DNA of 64,000 bases from Macrocystis pyrifera. Taxonomy: Eukaryota; Sar; Phaeophyceae; Laminariales; Laminariaceae. Shown here in pieces: positions 47,312-57,550 of this stretch. The notes under the pieces are model-generated. The model was not told the DNA's origin and did no database searches. It saw only the letters and a list, made by a program, of their open reading frames with translations. The number at the start of each line of letters is the position of its first letter. The stretch's first letter is position 1. A program made the translations under genes and the position numbers. The stretch lies in contig JASSKH010000023.1 in the NCBI GenBank assembly GCA_031763025.1, positions 1,612,001 through 1,676,000 of the forward strand. The letters are read 5' to 3'.

Positions 47312-48353
47312 CTGCGAAAAATTCGAACGAAAATCAAAATCAAATCTCAAAATCTCAATGAGGGTTTCGTATTGCTTGTAGTAGGATAAGAGGTCGGGAA
47401 CCCACCCCCTCATTTATGTGGTGTGTGTTCGTGTGTTCACCGGACCGAAGGAAGCCCCTCCAAGCCGCCCACAAGCTCCAAGATGGTTAAGGTGAGAGTA
47501 TGACTGGAAGATTAGTTCCCTGAATTCCGGCAGATGACCCTTGCGTGGAAAAAGCCTCGCCCACACGACGTTTTGCGATCTGATGCTCGCCTCGCAGGTT
47601 GTGTTTTTTTCTTTGTCCTCTAGGCTTCCTAACTCGCTGATATCGCCGTATCCGGGCGGCGTGGCCCCTGTTACAAGCAGTTGCTGTAGCCACGACCCAC
47701 CGCGATGCAATCGAACGTGGAATGATTATCGCGTCGGTTGATGTTGCCTCCCCTTGGCGGGCAAGGGACCATGTACAAGCGCGTTTGGTAGCATTTGGAA
47801 GCAAGCTTTTCTGCCGTCTGTGGCTATCCTGCTCGATGGGCTCGTGTGCCTCTCCTGAAACACGCCACCAGCGATGGCTTTCCTTGGTCCTTGGGGCACC
47901 AACTCACGAACACCCCTTTGCAATAGGTTGAAGGAGATGGGATAGCGCGCGGGCTAGTCTCTGCCTTTCTCCAGCACTTGGTGCTGTTGTTTGTTTGTCG
48001 CTCTATAACGGTGTTTTTGGTTTGTGGCATGTTTCTGCAAACATCTCTGTTGGGCTCTAAGGCGGTGTCGCTGATTTAGCACCTCACCAGTGTAGCATGG
48101 GCCGCTCGAGCTCGGTAAGGCCATAAACGACGCGTGGCAGCTCGACCCTTTCCCACCGGACCCATTATATGCCTTCATGGCTGCAGGCTCCTCTGGGTAG
48201 TCGCTCTAGCACCTCAGGTATCGTAACCCGACTCTAAAGACTACTTGAAAGACAGAGCGTCACTCGTTACCGGTAACAAGGTGACTCTTTTACTACTGAA
48301 AAAAGAATCCAACACTAAATGTAGTGTGTTCCCCGCAACAAGGCTGTGCTTTC
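47312..48353. other. Open minus-strand frames, not assigned
   Basis: A minus frame at 47710-47414 contains SELGSLEDKEKNTTCEASIR and KGHLPEFRELIFQSYSHLN. Another near 47.9-47.75 kb contains GVFQERHTSPSSRIATDGR. They may be exons of the same unknown gene as 47005-47311 or parts of a decayed element. Confidence 0.25.
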
Positions 48354-48644
48354 TTACAGCTGGCGGCACTCCTCGAAAGCTATAATAGAAGCGAGGACTT
48401 CCTCAACGTTGTCACGGTGTCCATAGTTTACGACGTGGAGCTGTTTTGGTGCAGACTGCGGTAGAGCACGACTACAGAGGTGTGATAGGTCAACGATACC
48501 GGTAAGCACGAGAGCTGAAAAGTCTGGGGATTCGACGTGCTCTTTAAGGAAGCACCACGGCACCCTACTGCTGTACTTGGTTTTGCACTCGTTTAGAACG
48601 GCATCCGCGGTTTCGGCAACAACTGCTACTAATACCGGCACCAA
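48354..48644 (-). CDS. Unidentified exon or small gene
   Basis: The frame has coding-like composition (ETADAVLNECKTKYSSRVPW, SPDFSALVLTGIVDLSHLCS, HRDNVEEVLASIIAFEE) and ends in TAA at 48354. Acceptor-like TAG/CAG sites lie at its upstream edge. It could be an exon of the minus-strand gene that includes 47005-47311. No domain is recognised. Confidence 0.36.
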   Translation of the reverse strand: MVPVLVAVVAETADAVLNECKTKYSSRVPWCFLKEHVESPDFSALVLTGIVDLSHLCSRALPQSAPKQLHVVNYGHRDNVEEVLASIIAFEECRQL

Positions 48645-49012
48645 TTAGGGATTAGCGTGGATGGCATGTGTGTCTAGCAGAGGTTTAAGTTACAAATGGC
48701 ATGGAAACGGGATTTTGGCGCTTAGTGCATTTACATTCTACGAACTCCGGAAATGTATGGATCATTTGTGTATCCATGTTTATTTGCAAGTGAACCTCAC
48801 TTACCCGGACAGAGTGTACCGTAACTTCCAGCAGTGTTCGTAGTTTACACCCAGCAGGGTACAGTAATGTTGCCTAGCCACGGCAGTTGGAGCTCTGAAT
48901 GTATATATGTGAGCGGGGCCGGGTGTCGATGGCTTATGGCGCTCCCTGTGCCACCTTTCTGACCTTGGAACTAAAACACAACTTTCGCCATTTGGGACGA
49001 TGGCGACGTCTC
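48645..49012. other. No recognised feature
   Basis: Short frames only; no repeat or splice support. Confidence 0.45.
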
Positions 49013-49680
49013 ACAAACCCAGACGAGCGTATTTGCGCTTTAAACAGGATACCGTATGAGTCTACGTAACGAGTACGTAGCGATCTGCACGTGGGCCTTA
49101 AGGTACGCGTAGTAGGTGGCGTTTTCTATACCAGTACCTGGTACCAAAGCCTACCTAGTTGACGCCCGGCCTGCTTGATTCTGCTGCTGTAGACCACCTT
49201 AACCGTTTTGGGGCTGCAGAGGAGAACGTTGACGATAAACGTTGACGATTGCGGCAACGGCCAGTGCTTGCTTGGGGGATGATACTACTGTCATTAGTGT
49301 CCGAGTGTTACATTGGTTGAATGCAAGGAGTCGTAGGCCACAGGCGCAAGCAACATGATCCTCCTACGAGTAACCGTATGATCCTGTTCGGCTTTCACGC
49401 TTCTCTATAGCTCGTAAACGGTTGCGAACACCAACGTCATCAGTGTTTTGGTCGCTATCGAAGGGGAAGGGCGCAAACCCAGACGAACGCACTTGCGCCC
49501 TAAGCAGGACGCCTGGTGTACACGGTACGAGTATACGTAACGAGCACGTAGCTATCTGCATGCCGGCCTCTACGTACGCGTAGTAGGTGGTGTTCTCTAT
49601 ACCAGTCAGTACCTGGTACCAAACCCTAACTTGTGACGCCAGGCCTGTTTGATATTGCTGCTGTAGACCACCTTAACGGG
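49013..49680. repeat. Direct repeat pair of about 190-200 bp
   Basis: A segment running from CAAACCCAGACGA through GTACGCGTAGTAGGTGG and CAGTACCTGGTACC to GCTGCTGTAGACCACCTTAA occurs at about 49015-49204 and again at about 49478-49678, same orientation, period about 470 bp. The copies are diverged (roughly one difference in five to six). Confidence 0.7.
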
Positions 49681-51124
49681 GTATACTGGTACGCCTTTTG
49701 GCACCATACAGCGGTTTATTATACTGCGTACAGCGGCAGTAGCAGGTACTCTGGTTTTCAATGTGTTCGTACTGCAGTAGGCTATTGCCGCCTACCGTCA
49801 AACCCTTCAGTCACTTATCCTTATCCTGCCCCTCAGCCCTGCTGAACCAGTATAAGTGTATACCAGGTAGACTAAGTACACATCTGGCTTGTTTCACACC
49901 GGTACCTGGTATCGTACTGTCGTACCTCGCACTCGTTTCGTCCGATGTGATCATCTGTGAAGATGTGCAGTACTCACAGCAGCGGGGCCCTGCAATCGCC
50001 GCCAGTTGGACCTGTATTTTTTCGGTTGCTACTGCTATCGCGGTAGTAAACTTAACAGACCGCGACAGACACTGTATTGATACGACGGCGGCCGCGCTTT
50101 GGATTTGGGAGATCTTCACACCTGACCGCTGGCGGCACACTTATTGGTTTTGGACCCTCTATCTATTGCGGCGCCTCCTCCTCCTCTTTTTTTCTTCAAG
50201 CGGTTCTTGACGGCGAGGAAGGAAGCACAACACGAACTAGCCATCCGAAAAAAAACTAGCGTCATCGGCTCGCCCTTCAGTAAAGTGTACCTGCAAGATA
50301 TTGCTGCCTTCAAAGTCGGTCGCTACTGGTTCCATGGGCATGGCAGTAGCTGTGGTTGCCGTGACATCAATATTAATATTAATAGTTCCGGTTGCCATGG
50401 CAGCAGTGGCTGCATTTGCCGTGACATTCGGTACCATGACTGTGACAGTAGCTGCCATTGTCATGACTTTTGAACCGGAACACCACACCTGACGTTGCGA
50501 ATGTGGTTGTCTAGGTGGCGGCACGTGCTGGGACGGGTCTAGAAGAAGCGTGTACATGGCGTATGAATCGTGTGGAAAATCACGTGAAAGAGAAAATGTT
50601 GGCACAGCAAGACCTTCCCCGATAAGCTGAAACGGCTGCCTATCACCCGCATGCCCTCGCGGGTGTCATTGCTCCCATTGAACGATCTGTTGCCCTAGTG
50701 CATCCTGTCATGTAGATTTTTTTCCTCTTTCTGCCTACCGCATGTACATTCATGTGTACCTGGTTATTATTTTTCGGTCGGCCGTGACCAATTTTGGGAA
50801 ACTGTTGCCCTACCCAAAACACCACATTATTGCCGGCAGTACAACGAGACCAAACCATGTCATATTGCAGCAGTATATACTACTACTATTACTGCTACTG
50901 TACGTCTACCCGCAGGTTGCTACTTTTGAATCGTCCCGATGGTTTACTCAGCCACGGGGATTGGTGAAACGGGTTCGCCATCACTGTTCTGATCCCCCTC
51001 CCCATCCCCCCGAATCCCTCCCCCCGCTTGCCCTCCGTGACGTGTTTTGCTTGGATTTGTGTTGTGCTCGTCTCCATTGCTCTCCGTGTTGGTGTGCTTT
51101 TTTTTTTTTTTTTTTCTGGAGTAG
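49681..51124. other. Upstream of eL29; no confident exon
   Basis: The first exon of eL29 (expected to code only Met-Ala-Lys or similar) should lie here or further upstream but was not found. On the minus strand an ATG at 50244 opens SFLAVKNRLKKKRGGGG up to a donor-like CAG/GTGTGA near 50122, and another frame (50605-50237) is Thr/Ala/Val-rich; both are unassigned. A run of T (about 51098-51115) is the polypyrimidine tract of the eL29 acceptor. Confidence 0.35.
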
Positions 51125-53970
51125 CAAAAGCACCACACCGGCCGTAACGCCACGTTCAAGGACCACGTGAACGGCATCAAGAAGGCGCCTAACCACAAGT
51201 ACAAGAGCATGAAGGGGGTGAGAGAAGAGGACAGCCACCAGAGAACGCGTTTTTGTTTCGCGTCAATATTCATACCTGATACACTATTTTTAGTATTGAT
51301 TTAGTAACGTATTCACTGTTGCGAGAAATTACCTTGGCCCACCTCGCAAACAGGCCTGTATAATATTATGTCTGCTACCGGCCAATGGTAAATATCTTTC
51401 GACATGAGGGCCTTTCAGCCCTCTGTCTTGAGCACCGTGCAGACGAGAATGTTGAGTCGGTCTTGTCGCCAAAAACAAGCACCTGTGCAGTAGATGTGGT
51501 CTTCTAAAAATTGGCACCGACACGAGTTGGTTGTTGCCGTGCTGCCAATAAGATGATACGTATGGAGGGGTTCGAAGAGCTCTGATCGTTCGGCACGTTT
51601 CGAGCTGAGCTTTTGTGTCTTTTCAGATACAAGAATCATCCTTCGTAGTTGACACAGTCATGGTGATGAATGTGACAGTACCAGAGCTAGAATATGCACG
51701 AGAAGTATGGGAAGGGAACGCGAAACTCGTCAAACAGTTGGAAACAGTACAGATGACAGCAGCTTCAGCTTAAAAAATCCCAAGATGCTCAAGTACGACT
51801 AGTAGTACAGTATTAAGAGCAGAACTGGGAGCGCACCCGCTCGAGACAAATAGACATGAGAAGGTTGAAATGGCAATATAAAGTGAAGAACATGCGAAAA
51901 AAAAAGGTTGCCAGCCATACGATGGTTGATAGAGCTGTATGGGAAAAAGTGATCAAAGGGCGAGCTGGAATAAGGTGGGATGGCGTAGTTGAGAAAGTAT
52001 GGAAGAATATTGGGGGAACCCAAGAAGGGATGATGTCCGCCGGGAAGTTTGGGAGGTACAAGGCAGAAGTAGAAGAAAGGATAGAAAGAAGGGAAAGGCT
52101 AGCGCTAAGAAACGAGGTGCAATCGGGAAAACACTCGAGAGATATACGAGAGATTGAGGGAAGGAAATAGGAACGAAAACGTATTTACACGGCCCAGTGG
52201 ACTTCGCGAAAACGCTGAAACTGCGCTTTCGTGTAGGTGACCTGGACCTGCCAGAAAGAAGAAAGACGTATACCAGTAGCCGGCAGGAGGAGGAAGTAGA
52301 TGCACAGATGTGCCCGTGTGGCCAAGCAATAGAGTGGAACTCACATAGTAGGAGAGTGTGAACTATACAAGGAACGGGATGTGTTAAAAGAGGAGATGAG
52401 GGAAATGGACGAATGTGACATGGAGGAGTTTGGTAGACTAGATATCAACGAGCAAACGATCGCTATCCTAGGAGATGGATGGTGGCCACAGGCGGCCAAA
52501 CAGGAAGGGGATAAAATTAGCAAAAAAAAATTACCTGGTATGATATGTAATATATAGAAATAACGTAATGAGCGCCCAATTGTTGGAGGTGTCTCTATTA
52601 GGAGTAGGAACGGTGCTCTGTCTCGAAAGGGATGCGTGGTCAATGGTCAAATGACTTAAGGCAAGCAACAAATGAGTACCCCCCCCCCTCCCCCCCACCC
52701 GTCTGTACACCATTGATATGTGTTTCGTGTAGCGTGAAAAGGCATAAATGCTTATTTGTAAGGTGTGATGGTGAAAGGCTGCTGCACTAGTCGTTTGGTT
52801 AGTGTACGCCACGCCTCCCTCTGCCCCCGCTTCCGTCGGCCTGACTGACCCACGCTGTCTTTTCACCTTTGTTATGTTTCCGTTCCCGCCCTTCCTTCGT
52901 CGTGCGTGTGTGCATACGCTTGCTTCACGGTGGTGGAATCTTAATCGTCGTTAATGTCTCTCCCCTGGGCACTCACTCGCTGGACGACTATTGGCGGTCG
53001 ATTATCGTGAATTGCACGCGGTGCTACAGATGGACCCTAAGTTCCTTCGCAACCAGGTGCGCGAAGAGTCTCACGTGTATGTGTTTTCTTGAATTTTGAT
53101 TGGTTACGAGTTGCACAACGAAGCCACTGAGTCGGACGGACGGTCACTATTCAATACTCGCATTGGCTAACAATCTGTACACTGAACGCCGAGTACCTAT
53201 TTCGCGGGGTAATTTGTGCCGTACGCGTCAACAAACGATTCTTCAGCGGTATTGGACCGTTGATGGTGAGATTCGAGGCTAGTACGCCATCCCCGTCCTT
53301 GTTTCGTCCTTGTCGGCGGCAGCGTCAGGGTTCGTGTATGTACACGGTGCTTTAGGGGGGTTGCTGTTTTGTCCGAGATCCCTCACTCGGCCGCGCTGCG
53401 CTGCGCCGATCCGATTGTGCGCGTGTCCGGCACTTGATAGGTCCCACGCTCGGAATTTTTAGTCGTAGACCAAATTTGTTCCCCAAACTAGTTTGAACGT
53501 GTACGAAGTGCCCATTTTGCCGTCCGGGTAGGTATTCGGTTGTTGTCCTGTTGTAAAAAGGGCATTCATTACCCGATTGTGCAGATCCTTATATTTTCCG
53601 CGAAGTGCTTCGCCTTGCACTGAAACTGCGTTCGTGAACAACGAGCCTGTACTGTTGCCGGAACACAAGAAGTCACGTTTAGGAGCACCGCTACTTTTTA
53701 GTGTGTACTTGCACCGGACCAATAACTAGAAGCGATTTGCCAGATTCATACTGGTACCTGATGTATTCCCAGATAAGAAGCTAGGCCTGTAAGACAACCA
53801 TATTCAACCCCGCGAGCCACCGTCCGGTATCCCCCTCTGTCCGTTTTGACTCTTTCTCATTTTTCCCTGCCCACCCCGCACTCCTCCGCCCGTTTGCCCT
53901 CCGGTTCGATTGTTCGCAGAAATTTGCGAAGAAGTACAACGGGACGAAGCGAGTCAAGGAAGAAGCCTAG
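51125..53970 (+). CDS. RPL29: 60S ribosomal protein eL29 (first exon not found)
   Basis: Three exons join in phase 0. Exon 51125-51217 follows a long T-run and GGAGTAG and reads QKHHTGRNATFKDHVNGIKK then APNHKYKSMKG. Exon 53030-53056, only 27 nt, lies between TGCTACAG and GTGCGC and reads MDPKFLRNQ. Exon 53920-53970 follows TTCGCAG and reads KFAKKYNGTKRVKEEA then stop. This is the eL29 pattern: the K-x-HT start, NGIKK, KG(M/V)DPKFLRNQ, and FAKKxN. eL29 is a small basic protein of the large ribosomal subunit. The missing start should be about three residues (Met-Ala-Lys). Introns are 1812 and 863 bp; the first holds a decayed LINE in the same orientation. Assignment is secure from the combined motifs. 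Confidence 0.93.
51640..52665 (+). mobile_element. LINE 3' end, decayed, inside an eL29 intron
   Basis: The plus strand carries the C-terminal part of a non-LTR reverse transcriptase. A thumb segment lies near 51.70-51.82 kb (KLVKQLETVQMTAAS, TVLRAELGAHPLETN). A basic region follows at 51.86-52.17 kb (LKWQYKVKNM, VDRAVWEKVIKGRAGIRWD, KFGRYKAEVEERIERRER). A zinc-finger-like CPCGQAIE...HIVGECELYKE lies near 52.31-52.37 kb, then AILGDGWWPQAAKQEGDKIS, and finally RPIVGGVSIRSRNGALSRKG near 52.58-52.65 kb. In-frame stops (for example after TAASA near 51.77 kb) and a frame change inside the zinc finger near 52.33 kb show that it is dead. It is 5'-truncated. No poly-A tail or target duplication is clear. 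Confidence 0.8.
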
Positions 53971-55624
53971 AGCTCCTGTCGCCTACGGGCACACGATAGC
54001 CTTACATCTAATTCATATTTTGGTTGTAGGGTTTTCGTTGGAGGTGGCTTTAACCAAGGGGGGCGGTCTCCATGATTGTTCAGGGCTCTTTCGGGTTCCG
54101 GCGGTCGGGGGGGTTGTTTTTGGTGCTGGATGGAAGGGGCGGGGAGGTGCTTTTTCAGCTGCAATAGCTCAAGACACGGCCTTTCGCCGCAGAGGAAGGA
54201 GCGCCTGTATCGTCCGAGTCGCATTTGGGCTGTGCTAACGTGACTGCTCGGGTCTCGGAAGCTGCAGTAGCTCCGGCCTGTTCGGGTCCTGGGGTGCTTG
54301 CCTGCTGATTCCAGTATTCTCCACCGGAAACAAAAAAAAAAAAAAAAAAAAAAATCTGAGCTTTTCTTCGGGCGTAATGGTTATCACTGCTTCGTGGTCT
54401 GGACATGATGTTTTGCGCCTTGGGCGTTTGATGGCCTCTACTCGTATCATAGACGCGAGTCAACTCTAAACGTGCACACATGGGGTGGATTGCAGCAAAG
54501 TGCTACTCGATATGTATGCTGCTACACCTTCAAATGTTTACCCCCTCACATGACTGCTCGTCCCAGTTGCGTTTTGAGTGTCGCAATCCCGTTATATACT
54601 CCATGAACCGGGCAAAAAATCTGAAGGTCGTACATCGAGCAGTGTGTACTACCTGCTATTACCGCTGTAGCGCGAAGTATTTTACGTAGCGGCGACGAAA
54701 GGAGGACACGGCGGTACACGACAGAACTCTTGTCCCCGCGCTGTTGCGTTTCCTTGGAGCAACAGATGGCAGACAGAATCTCGACCGTCATGAAATACAT
54801 TCGCCAAAGCTGTCGCACGGAGTGATGGCGGTTAAACCGGCCCCCGATCGCCGCGATCGCGTGTTCCCTACTGTAGGTTGACCCGGGGTTGTTCCTTCCC
54901 AAAACTCCACAAGCATCCGTTTCGTGAACAAGGCCGTCGAGCGGTGCGCGGTGCGCTTCCCGCCAAATGAGGGCAATACTGCAACGTTTCGGCAGGGCTT
55001 GCTAAGTAATCGAAAGTTCGGTATTTACTCCCGGTATACCGTTTCATGGCAATACTACTGCTGTGTACAACTCAACCCTTTCAGGACTGCAGTCCGGTTT
55101 TGGGGACAAGACCATTCAAATATAGATACTTTGTCCCAAAAAGGCCAAAAGGGGACTGCAATCTTTTGGTTTGAAGAATGTACGTAGCCCTCGTGTCGCT
55201 GCAGCAAATTTTCGCTCCTACATGCTCCTGCCCAAAATGCACCTACTGACCTCTGCAGTATAGTGCTATTGTATCGCTGCGCTGTTTTTTTTCGCTCCTA
55301 CCCCAAATGCACACGCTGTTCCTGTTTCTGACCAACGCCTTTGCGAACGTATGGTTCCTGCTTTTTGGCCGCTTTTCTAAGCCCGATCAATCCCTGAAAT
55401 TTCCATACCTCCGTCCAACCTTGTATTAATGGTAACACCTAGGGAACAGCAGGGCAACGCTTGCCCTGCTCTACGATAGTAATACTGGTAGGTAGTTTGT
55501 CCCCGAAAGGGGATTGCAGTCCGAAAAGGGGTCAACCAAAACTCTCCGTGTTGGTCGCAACTGTCTCTATAGATTTTGTCACGTTCCGATATTCACGCGT
55601 GTTTTCTCCTTTTGAATTTTTGGA
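53971..55624. other. Downstream of eL29; no confident gene
   Basis: A run of about 22 A lies near 54332-54353. A minus-strand frame at 54902-54546 (FNRHHSVRQLWRMYFMTVEI) is coding-like but unassigned. Two short similar stretches near 55130-55165 and 55500-55540 contain AAAAGGGGACTGCA-type sequence. Confidence 0.3.
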
Positions 55625-55790
55625 GCTTCAGATGGCGTCCCCGGTGGCTTGGTAGCAGGTCCGCGTGCTTATCAAGATCAATTTCGTGGGTTCGAGTCTC
55701 ACCGAGTGCATACTCGTAGGGACTTTTTTTTGCTTGAAAAAATGGTTAGCGGAAAGCGCGAGAGCGTGAGTTACTCGTAGCGATGCATAC
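55625..55790 (+). mobile_element. SINE-like element, tRNA-derived head, copy 2
   Basis: It has an A-box-like GGTGGCTTGGTAGCAGG near 55640 and a B-box-like GTGGGTTCGAGTCTCAC near 55687, spaced as in a tRNA. The body (GGGACTTTTTTTTGC, TAGCGGAAAGCGCGAGAGCG) is shared with 43597-43775. The would-be acceptor ends do not pair, so this is not a functional tRNA gene. Confidence 0.55.
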
Positions 55791-57085
55791 AGTAGCATGC
55801 TTTCGTGCTTCAGGAAGTCTGCCATCCGAGGTACATCCTTGAAGCTCCACGCAGGTTTCGAAACTCACGAACGCCTCCATGACAGCATTTATTTAGCGCC
55901 AAAGTTGTTATTGTTTTTCATCCTCCGGCGGACTGGTAAAAATAAGGCTGACTATTATATCAAGGTCACCACACTTCCACGCTCAGATTTGGTGTCGCGT
56001 GTCCTGTGTCCTGTGCGTGTGGCAATTCAACCCATAGCTCCCGTTGCAACAGCAGAGCAGGCTGTGCTGTTACCATTGGCGCTTGGGCACGTTGACCCGA
56101 CCTGACGCCCGAGAGGGGCAGGTGCGGTGGAAATGTCGTTTGTATCATACCTGGTCCATGGTTGACACGACTGCAACGAGCAAATAGCCAGACGCGCATA
56201 TTACTAATAGCGACGAAATGAATTACATGCCCATCATCGGTAATGTTTAGCTTTGCAGCATGTAGTGTCTTTCTGCTCGTCAGACTCCTGGGTCGTGGTG
56301 ATGATATCGTATGATGTTCATGAGTAACTTGTTTTTAACATTACTTGAAATGTCATGTTGGTGATTTCGACAGTGTCCATATTATGCCCATGATGCCTAT
56401 CGCTGCACCTTACAGTATACCAGTATGTCCGGAATTTGTTTGATCCTTCTTAAGTCTTGTGTGTGGTGAATGGATGGGTCGAATCGTGATTTTATTCATC
56501 GAGTTTGGTACACGAGCGAGTTGCGCTGGTCGAGCCTCTCACCCCCCCACACACGAGCCCATCACAGGCATTGCCGCCTACGCCTGACAACAAACTCCAT
56601 GCCCCCCCTTCGAGCTCTACCGCAACCACAACCATCGCTACGAGTAGCCTATAGCATGTCAGCGTCAAACGTTACGGCAAAACGCCGCCACAACTGCCAA
56701 CAGCACAACGTCTCTTACGGGAAGTGGTTGTTACTGTTGTCACTATTCGTGCCAATGAATGCAGTATAATAAAAATCAGATACCATCAACTAGAACCTAA
56801 CCGGTACGCACGACGGCGCCATTCGGCAACCAGCTTTCAAAGCGTTCTTTGTAGCACCCACAACCGAATATCGCCCCTGCAGCACCCACCGCCACCAGCA
56901 CCTCATACTTCCAAAAACTACTCGTGCAACTCCACACCCTTTGATTATCGGCCCTTCACCGCCCACGACCTCCAAAACCATACTAGGAGGTATTAATAGC
57001 AGCATCTCATTGAATATTGAATACACAGCCACTGCTGTACGATGCCACACATATCGTGTGGGACAGACTCGGGTTTCTGAGTGGA
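55791..57085. other. No confident gene; includes the region 3' of LTN1
   Basis: A plus frame at 55797-56105 and its antisense are open without domains. From about 57085 down to about 56.8 kb would be the LTN1 3' untranslated region. No clear polyadenylation signal was fixed. Confidence 0.35.
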
Positions 57086-57478
57086 TCAAGCCCACGCCTG
57101 CTGGCAAATAGGGCACTTGTTCTTGTGGCTCGTGTGGAACCACTTGTAGAGGCACGAAGAATGGAACCTGACGACGGATAAATCGCGTACGGCAGCAGAG
57201 GCAGCAGAGGAAGGGAAAAGGGCATCGTTCATGAGTCGGGAGAACGCATTAGCTTGTTTGGAAGGTCGCCGACAGCGTGACAGCATCAGGCCCCACGGCT
57301 TCCACCGCTGCATCTAGATGGCTTCAACTGGCTTAAAAGTACCGTCAGTATACCGTCCTACGGCAATTTTGGCGGATGACGGACACGTTCGGACTTTGGC
57401 GTGTGCAAGACCCCAAGACACAGGGTAATTACTATCATGATGTTCCTGTCTGAGGTCAACGTTTGGGTTATGCGTGCC

Positions 57479-57550
<72 letters not shown>

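Noticed and set aside
55630-55710. A functional tRNA gene
   Set aside because: A- and B-box-like parts are present but the acceptor ends do not pair, and the sequence is shared with a second, decayed copy followed by the same body.
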